Shown here: positions 10,748-20,894 of the stretch, in pieces
Layout of the letters: every line of letters begins with the position of its first letter
How positions within the stretch are numbered: position 1 is the stretch's first letter
Assembly: GCA_032716605.1 (NCBI GenBank)
Contig: CM064485.1
Coordinates: forward strand, 32,205,930-32,269,929
Direction of reading: 5' to 3'
Source: Paralithodes platypus
Taxonomy: Eukaryota; Arthropoda; Malacostraca; Decapoda; Lithodidae
DNA: 64,000 bases
The notes under the pieces: generated by a model
What the model saw: the letters and a program-made list of their open reading frames with translations, nothing else
Told to the model about the DNA's origin: nothing
Databases searched by the model: none
Position numbers and translations under genes: made by a program

Positions 10748-12023
10748 ATAACAATGATATGGACCTTTAAAGTTTTGGCAATTGCCTGTGTGACTTACCC
10801 TGCCCTTCCTTCCTACCTCCCTCCTCCCTCATATCTAGCAAATGTATCAACAACCACTCTAGTAAACTTTCGGTATTAAGTTTATTCAGCTTAATACTAT
10901 TTATCCACATAAAATAGAAACCTATCACGATTTTTGTCTAATACAACCATAGACAGTGCTATTACATATTATTTGAACATAATGTCGAATTTAGCAGTTG
11001 CTGTTTACCTTGAACAGTAATGACAGAACCGAAAGCTTCTCTTGCCGTGTAGTACTCAAAGAAAGGAGGGTTACTTAAGCCGGCCCATACCGAACTGTTA
11101 CCAAGTCAGAGATTCAGAGGTAACTTTCACAATGCATTATAAACCTAGACAGACACCAATATACCACTAAATCATACAAATATCACTACAAAAAAGATAG
11201 GAAAATATTATATTAATGTCCTAGGTATTTGAAATTATGCAAATGAGTAAAATGCATTATGATATAATGATAATGGGATTGATTAGTATCTGGCAACAGT
11301 GTTGCACTATAATTTTCTGAACGTATGCGAACTTCGGAGTATTTATCCCATTAATATACACATCTATCACTATTTAAATTTAATACAACCATACACAGTG
11401 CTATTACATATTATTTGAACATAATATAGGATGGTCTTTCCTTTAAACCATTTTCTATAATTATCTATTCACGAAAAATATAGGCCTAGCCTAGGCAGCG
11501 CTACCGGTAGGTACGAATTTAGCAGTTCGAATTTTGATTGAGAGTGGGATTAGACCTAGGCCTAGCCTAGGGCTTAAAATGGGATACTGTTTGGGGGTTG
11601 GGAATAGGCTCAGGCTGCTTTAGGCCTAATTAGGTAAAAATAGTCAAATCGAGACAATTGCACAGCCAACATTTAGCCAACAATAGCCTATTTATAGGCT
11701 ACCTTTCATTACTGCAGTTAAGCACAAACTTATTTTACAATGGAAAATAATGCATGAGGAGGGCTGGGTAGGCCTATTAGTATTTTGTGAAATAACTTAA
11801 ATTAGGTTAGGCTATAGTATACTTCATTAGGTTATTAGGCCTATGAGAAAACAGGCCTAAGCCTAGCTTAATTATATTTCACTGCTCAAATTTTTTTTTT
11901 TTTTTGCTGATGAGCTCTTCATGTATTCAGGAAGGCTTGGGTTTTAGTAAAATTGCATTAGACTAGGCTACATATTTTTACTATTGGAAACCACAGGCCT
12001 ACACAATAGTACACATGTTAAAG
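10748..12023. repeat. AT-rich region with a diverged direct duplication
   Basis: No genes seen. About 100 bp near 10886-10998 (containing ACAGTGCTATTACATATTAT and ending at TTTAGCAGTT) recurs in diverged form at 11337-11430. The second half becomes rich in TAGGCC and TAGCCT motifs. Confidence 0.5.
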
Positions 12024-12175
12024 AATTTAGCCTAGCCTACCACAATTTAGCCTAGACTGAAAGAACAAACAAAAATAGGTTAGGCTAATTGCAGCTAAAT
12101 AATTTAGCCTAGCCTCCACAATTTAGCCTAGACTGAAAAAACAAACAAAAATAGGCTAATTGCAGTTTTGGTAAG
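12024..12175. repeat. Two-copy tandem duplication, period about 76 bp
   Basis: The block AATTTAGCCTAGCCT...ACAAACAAAAATAGG occurs at 12024-12099 and again at 12100-12175 with a few differences. It lies in the TAGGCC-rich domain. Confidence 0.75.
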
Positions 12176-12360
12176 AGTTGTAGTTGTGGGCATACCAAAA
12201 CTTTGTGGTTAAGCTAAGTGGTTAAGGCCCCATTAATTGCTCTTTCCATTCACATATGCATAGCCTACGTGAGTTGCAGTTGGGATGTGTGTACATGCTT
12301 AGATTGATATGCAGGATTCGAAGTTGCATAATAAATCGTAGGCAGTGTCCACCAACCTTT

Positions 12361-12441
12361 AACTATCTTCGTGGTGCGATGTATAAGGTGTTGATTTTCG
12401 GTGTGAGCATCCTGGGTTCGAATCCACGGACTGCTACATGT
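12361..12441 (+). other. tRNA-like / Pol III B-box segment (degenerate)
   Basis: GGTTCGAATCC at 12415-12425 is a perfect Pol III internal B box. TGGTGCGATGTATAAGG about 45 bp upstream resembles a decayed A box. The putative T stem pairs at only three of five positions and no acceptor stem forms, so this is not a functional tRNA. A tRNA-derived SINE head or dead tRNA is possible. Confidence 0.3.
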
Positions 12442-12465
12442 GTTTGTAAATTTCATTAATCGATT

Positions 12466-13066
12466 TTAGGAGTATGGAGTAAAGATGGGACTATGGATGA
12501 AGAGGTGCGGGAGAGGGTACAACAGGGGAAGAGGGTTGTAGGAACGCTAAAAGCAGTAACAAGAAATAGGGTGGTCAGTATGGAAGTGAAGAAGTCCTTG
12601 CATGACAGTGTGGTAATCCCGACACTGACTTACGGAAGCGAAGCATGGACGTTGGTTGAGAGACTCAGACCAAGAGTGAGAGCAGTGGAAATGAATTACT
12701 TAAGGAGTGCGTGCGGAGTTACATGGAGGGATAGACAGACTAATGAGGAAGTAAGAAGGAGGTGTGGTGTGGAGGTAGATGTGCTGGAAAGTGTGAAAAG
12801 GAACAACTTGAGATGGTTCGGCCATATGGAACGTATGGAAAGCGAGAGAATGACTAAGAGGGTGTACGAGAGCGAGGTGGAGGGACAGAGGGGGAGAGGT
12901 AGACCGAATATGAGGTGGAAGGATGGAGTGAGGAACTACATGAACGAAGGCGGTGCTGGTTGGGGGGAGGGGCGTCGATTGACTGGGGACAGAGGTGCAT
13001 GGGGGCGGTTCGTGGCCACCCTTCGTGGCGTCAGGCAATAGATAGATAGATAGATAGATAGGAGTA
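12466..13066 (+). pseudogene. RTE-like non-LTR retrotransposon, 5'-truncated 3' end with GATA tail
   Basis: An open frame from 12493 to 13041 encodes the C-terminal region of an RTE-type reverse transcriptase polyprotein, the part after the catalytic core. Recognisable segments in order are LTYGSEAWTL, a WRDRQTNEEVR motif, LRWFGHMERM, and a basic GRGRPNMRWKDGV stretch close to the stop. Immediately after the stop is a (GATA)n run, the short-repeat 3' tail expected of RTE-type elements instead of poly(A). The catalytic YADD box and endonuclease are absent, so this is a typical 5'-truncated insertion. Related, more broken copies lie on the minus strand at 17.4-20.5 kb and 29.8-32.9 kb. Confidence 0.85.
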
Positions 13067-13107
13067 TGGTTGGTTGTTGGAAGGAACATAATAATTTATA
13101 TAGCCTA

Positions 13108-13350
13108 GTCGCACGCTCGCAGTTAGGCCTACATTCGCTTCTAATTTAACTGCTGGGGTAAACTTGGTAAAGCCACCCTCAATCCGCCGGCCGGTAACAA
13201 AACAATTTACCCAACGCCTGGCCGTGGGATACAATAAAGGGTTGAGGGGGCTTTATCCCCCTATGACTTATTGTCATCATCATATATATCACCAGCAGGG
13301 GCAAGTAACCACAGTCAAATTAGACGCGAATGTAACTGCGAGCGTGCGAC
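13108..13350. mobile_element. TA-flanked inverted-repeat MITE (family G, small form)
   Basis: 243 bp beginning GTCGCACGCTCGCAGTTA and ending TAACTGCGAGCGTGCGAC, with TA on each side (13106-13107 and 13351-13352). The inverted repeats extend about 40 bp through a TCTAATTT block, with one small insertion on the left. The core (GGATACAATAA...TTGAGGGGG...GTCATCATCATATAT...CAGCAGGGGCAA) recurs at 13730, 14900, 15720, 15920, 17215 and in the second 12-kb block. A TA duplication is typical of Tc1/mariner-like transposition. No coding capacity. Confidence 0.8.
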
Positions 13351-13729
13351 TACATAAATAAAGGGAACGATAGACCCGCTAACACAACTCTTAACGCATT
13401 TTTTCCTAATGTATCAGATTTTTTTATATTTATGACCTAAACAGTTGAAAGATGACAATTTTATGGTTTATTTTATACAAAAACATTTGCTTTGTAACTT
13501 AGATACCCAGTACTCATATTTATGCTTATAATTGCAGTACGAGTGGGTTTTTCTTTTTATATGTAGGCCTAGGCTAAAAAAAAAATAGTTTTTGTTTTAT
13601 AGGCTAAACTAGGCTGAATTTATGCTAATAAATATTAATTGGAGGGAGCAAATCTGTCAAGGAATTTCCTAGATGTGGAAATCTACAGCCAATTTGCTCT
13701 AGCCCTTTTTGAGATACAGAGGTTAGAGA

Positions 13730-13895
13730 TCGTTGGATACAATAATATGTTGAGGGGGTCAATCACCCCCCCCCCCCATGACATTTTGTCATCATCATAT
13801 ATATTGCCAGCAATATAGCAAATAGCCTAGGCCTAGCCTAACTAAAACAAAAATCGCCGTCAAAATAGAAGCGAATTTATATTAACTACGGCGAT
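13730..13895. mobile_element. Family G partial copy
   Basis: Contains the family core GGATACAATAATATGTTGAG, a C-homopolymer, GTCATCATCATATATATTGCC and an arm ending GCGGCGATCGACCAT-like. Only one arm is recognisable, so the copy is truncated. Confidence 0.65.
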
Positions 13896-13904
13896 CGACC
13901 ATTG

Positions 13905-14436
13905 CCCGCACCGGCCGTCCCCTGGTTATTGTTGAGGTCCTGAGGAACCGTATGACTTTGACGAGCTCTTCCCTCCGCAGTCTCCGCATCCCATGTATCG
14001 TCGTACGGTACCTCTTCCTCTCCACATCCTACATCTGGTCGTCCTACATATGCCTCCTAAGCCTCGCCTCGTCCCGTCACTGAGCATGTGGATGGGCGTC
14101 CCTTTCTGGCTTCAAAGATGGATTCCTTCCGACAGCTCCTACTGGATTGTCTGGGGTTGGTTGATAAGGGCACCTCGCTTCAAGACATTGCTCTGGCCCT
14201 AGTTCCGCGGTTTGTAGGTCTCTGGTACGCCACCTGATGACCTGCTATTGGGTTGTTGCCTTTACAGTGTTATGGTTCTACGAATGACCTAGAGTGAAAG
14301 TGACACGGTGGTGAATTTTAACCTTAACTATAAACTAATTTAATTGTGACATTGGATCTCCGCGACTACGGTAGGGCCGGAGCGGGCGAGTATTCGCCTG
14401 AGGTTGCCCTTAACTCCCAAGACAAGACAAGACAAT
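13905..14436 (+). other. Possible retrotransposon 3' end with (AAGAC)n tail
   Basis: GC-richer sequence than the surroundings that ends in CCCAAGACAAGACAAGACAAT, a short pentamer tail of the kind left by some non-LTR elements. A frame at 13993-14202 shows no recognised domain. Assignment is weak. Confidence 0.3.
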
Positions 14437-14879
14437 ATTCTAGTGCTGGTTTTACTCAGATTTTGTGAGTTTTAATTTAGCCTAGCCTAGGCCTAAGAGT
14501 TCAGAAGACTTGCAAAATGCACCCCATACTAGCCTACCCATAGCCTAATAGGCCTAGTGATTCTTTTTTGGCAGACCACCCACAAATTTTCATATAGCCT
14601 AGGCCTAGGCTAGCTTAAGTTCTGGAATGCATGTTGGAATAGCCTTCCTATAAACTGTAGGCTAGGCTACTTCCTTTTAATTTAAGTTTGATTCTTTGGA
14701 AAAATCTATTAGGCCTAGACCAGGGCAGGAAAGTAACATTTAAAATGACGTGTAAAAAGTCGCCCATAAACGGCGGGCCGCTATGTTATTGTAATTTGGG
14801 AGCTTATTTCGTCTGTTGATTGACTTTGTCCTTAATTGGGGATCCTATGAATTAGCACAGATGATGATGACTTACCGTA

Positions 14880-15075
14880 CATCATAATACGTGACGGGCC
14901 GACGTGGCGTGGCAGAGCTGCAGAGACCCCCTCAACATATTTTGTGTCCCACAGTAACTTTTAATGGGATGGATGTAGTTACCGGGTGTACGGTCGTCAT
15001 GTTTACATAGGGCGATCGCCGCGGTTAACTTCGCGTCTATTTTGACAGCGATGTTTTCGGCATATTTAATTTTAT
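14880..15075. mobile_element. Family G partial copy with an unoccupied TTAA site
   Basis: Carries CCCCCTCAACATATT, CATGTTTACATAGGGCGATC and CGCGTCTATTTTGACAGCG, all family-G blocks. Its GCGGTTAACTTCGCG at 15021-15035 corresponds to the site where the CACGAGT-rich element is inserted at 16136, and here it is empty. Confidence 0.65.
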
Positions 15076-16139
15076 TCACTTCCTTTTATATTTAGGCTAT
15101 AATCTAGCTTTGGCACGACAATAACCCTAACCTAGTCTTTCTTAAAGATTCTTCTAATCTTCCAGTAGCCTATAGCCTAATTTAGGTAATTTTTAAAGGC
15201 ACACAATTAAATGGTTGGTATTTTAATCGACACTACTGCAGTATTATGAGAAACAATTTATTAAAGATAATAGGCAACAATAGATTCGCCATATTTTTCT
15301 CCATAGGCTATAGTCCGCATGGCGGATTTTCGTTATCGACAAATTGAAAAAATTCCCACTTCACAGACAAAATAGACAAATACACCAAAAATCGGGGTGT
15401 GGGGGCGGCAGCCCCCACCCATAATAGCCTACTATAATAGGTTAGGTAAGGTTGTTAGGTTAGGCTAGGCTAATGTCCTTTCAAAGGGGTATAGGCCTAG
15501 TAAACACTAGGATAGCCTATACCTGGTCAAGGGTAAGTCCTGCTGTAGTCAACTTGAATGCTACCTTAAATTGTAATATTAGACTAGGCCTAGCCTATAG
15601 ATAAAATAGCCTAGCCTACTTATTTATTGTAGCCTATAATATAGGCCTAGCCGGGTAGAATGTAGAGTTCGGGCGTACCGCCACCATTGTTTACACTGCG
15701 CAGAGCGGCGACGGAAGCTTGCCACCCCCCATGACATATTGTCATCATCATATAATTTGCCAGCAGGGGGCAAATAGGCCTAACCAAAAAAAATCGTCGT
15801 CAAAAACTCAAAATAAACGCGAACTTACAGTAACTGCGGCGATCGACCATGTAAACATGACGGCGGCGACGGCGGTGGACGCTTGCGATCATGTTCCCGT
15901 CTATTTTGACTGCCATTGGATACAATAATATGTTGAGGGGAGGGCTTTGCGGCATTTTTTTTAGTTGTTTGCCCCCTACTGGCAATATATGTGATGATGA
16001 CAACACGTCATGGGGGCAAAGCCCCCCCTCAACATATTATTGTATCCAATGGCATTCAAAATAGACGGGAACATTATCGCAAGTGTCCGACGCCGACACC
16101 ACCGCCGTCATGTTTACATATGTTGATCACCGTGGTTAA

Positions 16140-17173
16140 AGGCTGGTTCACACATAGCCGAGTCGGTGCGCGAGTCCAACACGAGTCACACTCGTCGATT
16201 ATCGCCGTCGCTGGAGGCTGAGTCGGCCGCGAGTAGCAATTGCTCCCGAGTCAAAGAGAGTGTAACACGAGTTAACTCGAGTCAATACGAGTCAACACGT
16301 GTTCATGCAAGAGTCTGTACGAGTAATAGAGTCAAAACGAGTGTAACACGAACCCATCACGAGTGTCAAAAATGTGAAAAATAATGGCCACATTCCAGGG
16401 CACGTAAACAAAGAGTATGGACGAGTCTAACACGAGTCAACGCGATTGTTACACGGATCAACACGATTGTTATACGGATCAACACGAAAGACCGCGTTGA
16501 CTCGTTGGATCTCTGTTGCACACATGTTGACTCGTGTTACATCCGTGTAAACTCGTGTAAACTCTCGTTGATTCATCCTACATTTTTGAAATAACGGTAT
16601 TTCAAATGACACTTGCTTTTTCCTGTTACACGTGTTTTTTTCTCAGTGGATCGTGTTTACTATTGTTTACTCGTGTTTTCACTCGTGTTTGAATCGTGTA
16701 AACTCTGGCATAATGGGGGCACCAAATTTTGGCACTCACATTCGTGCTTTCTACTCTTGTTGATGCGTGTTGTTGCGTGTAGACACGTGTTGCTTCGTCA
16801 ACGTCGAAATGATGACGAAAAGCGACGAATCACCAAAGAGTGTTACACGGGTTTACACGAGTCAACACGAGTTAACACGAATAACGAAGTTATTCAGAGT
16901 CAAACACGAGTTAACACGTATGTACACGAGTCTACACATATTTAGGCCACACTCGTGGGTACTCGCCACGGGGCCCAAAAATGTCATGCATGCATGACAT
17001 TTTTGGGCTCCGTGGCGAGTACCCACGAGTGTGTCGAGTAAACAAAGAGTATACACGAGCGTAGCACGAGTCTATACGAGTGTTGAGGAGTATCGACGAG
17101 TCATTGCTGAATAGCAAAATTTCATCACTCGTGTTGGACTCGCGCACCGACTCGGCTATGTGTGAACCAGCCT
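16140..17173. mobile_element. CACGAGT-rich non-autonomous transposon (family H), copy 1
   Basis: 1034 bp with inverted termini AGGCTGGTTCACACATAGCC (right end, reverse complement, the same) extending about 45 bp. The left flank is TTAA (16136-16139) and the right flank TTAG (17174-17177). The related unoccupied site at 15025 reads TTAA, so a TTAA target with one later change is likely. The body is saturated with CACGAGT/ACTCGTG words: I count at least 15 exact copies by eye plus many one-base variants, in both orientations, often spaced as CACGAGTCAACACGAGTTAA. TTAA targets with AG termini suit Kolobok-like elements (inference). No transposase frame is present. Confidence 0.8.
16948..17033. 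repeat. 86-bp palindrome without spacer
   Basis: Arms 16948-16990 and 16991-17033 are reverse complements at 42 of 43 positions and meet at the centre ATGCATGCAT with no loop. The palindrome lies inside family H and includes CACTCGTGGGTACTCGCC at each outer end. It would extrude as a cruciform. Confidence 0.95.
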
Positions 17174-17407
17174 TTAGTTCGCGTCTAATTTGAAGGCGTT
17201 TTTTTCGGTTATTTGCTGGCAATATATATGATGATGACAATATGTCATGGGGGGGTGACCCCCCTCAACCTATTATTGTATCCAAAAGCAGTCAAATAGA
17301 CGGGAACATCCGCCGCAGCTCCGCGTAGTGTAAACAAGGCTGGCGGTACACCCGAACTCTACATTCTACCCCACTAATTTTCCAACTAGCATAACCGATG
17401 ATTATCA

Positions 17408-18277
17408 ATGATCAATCCCAGTCAGAAATGTCCATGCTTCCCTCCCATAAGTCAATGTCGGGATTACCACACTGTCATGCAAGGACTTCTTTACTTCCAT
17501 GCTGACCACCCTATTTCTTCTTACTGCTTTCAGAGTTCCTACAACGCTCTTCCCCCGTTACACTTTCTCCCACACTTCTTCATCCATAGGCCTACTCACA
17601 TCTTTACTCAACACACTGCCCAAATACGTAAATGAGCTGACATTCTTCATAGCTGTTCAACCTCACTTCACACTCTATGGTTGCACCCCTTTCAAAGACC
17701 ATAATATTGCTCTTCCTAGCATTTACCTGCAGATTCCGTTTTTCACACACTGTTCCAAACATATTTACCTGACCCTGCAACTCCCATTCACTATCGCTCA
17801 TCAGAACTGTGTTGTCAGCAACAGTAGTACCGGTACTGTACTGTTGAGGTAACTTCCACTCGTTTCCTTCCCTTATCAGCGGTACACCAACATCCGCTGC
17901 TCTTCCTTGTATTTCTTTCATGACTCCATATACTGTACCGGTATATATTGAACAACCATGGGGACATCACACACACCCTTGCTTTAACCCAACATTCAGA
18001 TTAAAGAACTCGCTCTGTTAATTATCCACACATACTGACACCTTTGCACCCTCATACATGATCTTCATTGCTTTCAGCAACTTGCCATCTACTCCGTATA
18101 TTCTCAGTACCGGTACTTTCCACATACCTTCTCTATCAATTCTGTCATAGGCCTTCTCCAACTCCATAAATGCAGCATACAACTTTTGTCGCTTCTCCAG
18201 ATATTTCTCCACAACACATTTCCGGGCAAAAATCTGAGCTACACATCCTCTTCCCTTCCTAAGATGACTACAGTATG
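17408..18277 (-). pseudogene. Degraded RTE-like fragment (RT region), copy 1
   Basis: Read on the minus strand, 18018-18277 gives the RT start region with GRGCVAQIFARKCVVEKYLE and an LEKAYDRIDREGMW motif. 17604-17921 gives the following region with NVNMFGTVCEKRN-like and KSNIMVFERG segments. 17408-17600 matches the AVTRN/SLHDSVVIPTLTYG region in broken frames. Frameshifts and stops separate the pieces and no catalytic YADD box survives (the region reads VADNTVLM). The fragment joins the approximately 172-bp repeat at 18278, at the same point as the next fragment does at 20478. Confidence 0.8.
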
Positions 18278-18512
18278 CTAACCGTTTCCCCAGCAATACT
18301 GACTGAAAATGCCTGAATATATTGCATGTCCTCATCAGATTTATCTAAAATATGTAAAATTACACCAAATACCACTACAGTAGCACTGAAATCAATAAAA
18401 CTCACTAACAGGATAAATAAATGGAAGAAATACTCCAAAAGATTAATATGTTAACCCTTTACCCAGCAATACTGACTGAAAATGCCTAAATAGATTGCAT
18501 GTGCTCTTCAGA
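18278..18512 (-). repeat. 172-bp dispersed/tandem unit next to RTE fragments
   Basis: A unit beginning on the plus strand with TTTCCCCAGCAATACTGACT and running through AATATGTAAAATTACACCAA and ACAGGATAAATAAA occupies about 18278-18450. A second, partial unit starts at about 18463. The second unit is completed by 18900-19012 on the other side of an insertion. Further units are at 20478-20825. Confidence 0.75.
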
Positions 18513-18517
18513 TTTAT

Positions 18518-18894
18518 ACATACATACGTACATAACATTTTAAGACTGAGTGCTCCACACAGATGTGCAGTTTCAGTCTCTTTTCCTAATGGCGGCGTTC
18601 CAGGCAACCCTGTTAAGGGATGCTTTACTTGTCAAGTTTTTGGATTTGAGATCGGCACGTATAGTCCGATCCCAGGTCTTACTCGGTCCACCCCTTGGTG
18701 CAGCTCCCTCCACAATTATTATTTATTATTAATTATTATTAACAATCGCAGACCTGCATCTTTTCACCCAATTTTGTTCATCCATTCTCTCCACATGTCC
18801 ATACCATCCCAGTTTACTTGTACACATCTCCTCGCTAATACTCTTTATACCTAAACATCTCTTCAGCTCATCATTTGTTATTCTGTTGACATCT
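18518..18894 (-). pseudogene. RTE-family C-terminal end inserted into the 172-bp unit
   Basis: Minus-strand translation (best seen in the second copy, 30951-31151) ends in a basic GAAPRGGPSKTWDRTI... segment followed by W-x-A-A-I, the usual C-terminal signature of RTE-type polyproteins. The insertion is flanked by TTTAT on both sides (18513-18517 and 18895-18899) and, on the minus strand, ends in a short (GTAT)n tail. It is therefore a 5'-truncated insertion of a second RTE family into the repeat unit. Frames are broken; only the last 60 or so residues are readable. Confidence 0.7.
18717..18746. mobile_element. 30-bp TTA-rich insertion with ACAAT duplication
   Basis: The second block reads CCACAATCGCAG at 31089-31100. 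Here ACAAT (18712-18716) is followed by 25 bp of TTA-rich sequence and a second ACAAT (18742-18746). This looks like an insertion of only an A/T-rich tail with a 5-bp target duplication, present in one block only. Confidence 0.6.
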
Positions 18895-19012
18895 TTTATC
18901 TGAAATATGTAAAATTACACCAATTACAAACTACATTACCCAAATTTTTAATAAAGTACCGGTACACTAACAGGATAAAGAAAATGTAAGAAATAGCCCT
19001 AAAGATGAATTT

Positions 19013-20477
19013 ATCTATCTATCTATTTACGGACGTCTTGATCCCCGAAGGATTGGCCACGGACGAAACACCCCTATGCACCTCTGTCCCCAGTCAGTCG
19101 ACGCCCCTCCTCCCATCCAGTACCGCTTTCACGCATATACTTCTTATCTCCATCCTTCCACCTCTCTCTCAGTTTATTTCTCCCTCTGTCCCTCCACCTC
19201 ACTCGTACACTCTCTTAGTCATTCTCTCATTTCCCATACGTTCCACATGGCCGAACCATCTCAAGGTGCTCTTTTTCGCACTTTCCAGTACATTCACACC
19301 ACACCTCTCTCGTACTTCCTCATTCGTCTGTCTATCCCTCCATGTAACTCTGCACACACTTCTCAAGTAACTCATTTCCATCCCTTTCACTCTTGGTTTG
19401 AATCTCTCTAACAACGTCCATGCTTCGCTTCCGTAAGTCAGTGTCGGGATTACCACACTGTCATGCAAGGACTTCTTCAGTTCCATGCTGACCACCCTAT
19501 TTCATGTTACTGCTTTCAGCATTCCTACAAGCCTCTTCCCCTGTTGCACCCTCTCCCACACTTCTTCATCCATACTCCCATCTTTACTCTGTACACTGTC
19601 AAGATACTTAAATGAGCTGACAATCTCCATAGCCTGACCGTTCAACTTCACCTCACACTCTGTGGCTTCACCCCTTTCGAAGACCATAACCTTGCTCTTC
19701 CCCGCATTTACCTTCAGATTCCATTTTTCGCACACTGTTCCAAACATATTTACCAGACCCTGCAACTCCCATTCATATCGTCAGCAAACAGCAGTACACA
19801 AACATCCACTGCTCTTCCTTGTATTTCTTTTATGACTCCATCCATATACTGTATATATAGAACAACCATCGGGACATCACACACCCTTGCTTTACCAAAC
19901 ATTCAGATCAAAGAACTCCCTCTGTTCATTCTTCACACATACTGATACCTTTGCACTCTCATACATACTCGTTACTGCTTTCAGCAACTTGCCATCTACT
20001 CCATATATTCTCAGTACTTTCCACATACCTTCTCTATCAACTCTGTCATTCCACTCGTTGCCTTCCCTTATTAGTGGTACACCAACATCCACTGTTCATC
20101 CTTGCATTTCGTTTATGACTCCATCCATATACAGTACAGTATATATTGAACAACCATGGGGACATCACACACCCTTTCTTTAACCCAAAATTCAGATCAA
20201 AGAACTCGCTCTGTTCCTTCTCAACACATACTGACACCTTTGCACCCTCATACATGCTTTTCACTGCTTTCAGCAACTTGCTATCTGCTCCGTATATTCC
20301 AAGTACTTTCTACATACCGGTACCTTCTCTATCAACTCTGTCATAGGCCTTCTCTAAGTCCATGAAGGCAGCATACAACTTTTGTCCCTTCTCAAGATAT
20401 TTCTCCACAACATATTTCAGGGCAAAGATCTGAGCTACACATCCTCTTCCCTTCCTATGATGAATACTGTATGTTAA
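19013..20477 (-). pseudogene. RTE-like non-LTR fragment with GATA tail, copy 1
   Basis: On the minus strand, from high to low coordinates: 20310-20462 encodes GRGCVAQIFALKYVVEKYLE and MDLEKAYDRVDRE (start of the RT fold). 19892-20276 holds two overlapping degenerate copies of the RILRIYGVDGKLLKA / MYEGAKVSVCV region. 19502-19765 encodes a thumb-like segment with KVNAGKSKVMVFERG. 19199-19495 encodes SLHDSVVIPTLTYGSEAWTL and LRWFGHVERM. A CTAT run at 19013-19030, i.e. (ATAG)n on the coding strand, is the 3' tail. The YADD region is lost and several frameshifts separate the parts. It is the same family as 12466-13066. Confidence 0.85.
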
Positions 20478-20825
20478 CCGTTTCCCCAGCAATACTGACT
20501 GAAAATGCCCAAATATATTGCATGTGCTCTTCTGATTTATCTAAAATATGTAAAATTATACCAAATACCAACTACATTAGCACAAAACTCAATCAATCAC
20601 AGAAACAGGATACAAACATAGAATAAATACCCCAAAAGATGAATACGTTAACCTTTTCCCCAGCAATACTTACTGAACATGCACAAATAAATTGCATGTG
20701 CTCTTCAAATTTAGCTCAAATATGTAAAATTACACCAAATACTAACTACATTAGCACAAAAATCAATCAAGCACTTTAACAGGATAAATAAAATGGAAGA
20801 AATAGCCCAAAAATGAATTTATCTA
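20478..20825 (-). repeat. 172-bp unit, two tandem copies
   Basis: Two consecutive units (about 20478-20648 and 20649-20825) of the repeat described at 18278. On the coding strand they sit directly upstream of the truncated RT fragment. A short RTE 3'-end remnant (CCTTGATCCCCGAAGGGGTG) follows at about 20850-20875. Confidence 0.75.
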
Positions 20826-20894
20826 TAGCCTACCGGTATATATTGCCGGACACCTTGATCCCCGAAGGGGTGACCATGAACGAAACGCCTGCGT

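Larger units (their letters stand above)
11480..15660. repeat. TAGGCC/TAGCCT-rich domain
   Basis: Across about 4 kb, outside inserted elements, the words TAGGCC, GGCCTA, TAGCCT and AGGCTA occur at a density far above chance, often chained as in TAGCCTAGGCCTAGCC. Around 15440-15475 the pattern becomes GGTTAGGTAAGG...GTTAGGTTAGGCTAGG, which resembles a degenerate arthropod TTAGG-type telomere repeat. I see no fixed period. It may be a compositional feature of this genome or decayed satellite. Confidence 0.5.
15653..17371. mobile_element. Large family-G inverted-repeat element, host of a nested transposon
   Basis: Left end GGGTAGAATGTAGAGTTCGG and right end (17349-17371, reverse complement nearly the same) are inverted terminal repeats that continue inwards through GTACCGCC and TTGTTTACACT. 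Inside lies a second inverted structure: 15848-15950 is nearly complementary to 16020-16118 (CATGTTTACAT, GACGGGAACAT, TTGTATCCAATGGCA blocks). Between this and the right arm sits the separate element at 16140-17173. Without that insert the family-G element is about 690 bp. No coding capacity. Confidence 0.7.

Noticed and set aside
11899..11930. Hammerhead ribozyme suggested by CTGATGAG
   Set aside because: The conserved GAAA strand and the three helices do not follow.
12361..12441. Functional tRNA gene
   Set aside because: A perfect B box is present but the T stem is mismatched and no acceptor stem forms. Kept only as tRNA-like.
16140..17173. CRISPR-like array suggested by repeated ACACGAGT words
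   Set aside because: Repeats are only 7-8 bp, in both orientations, without regular spacers, in a eukaryotic-type transposon with inverted termini.
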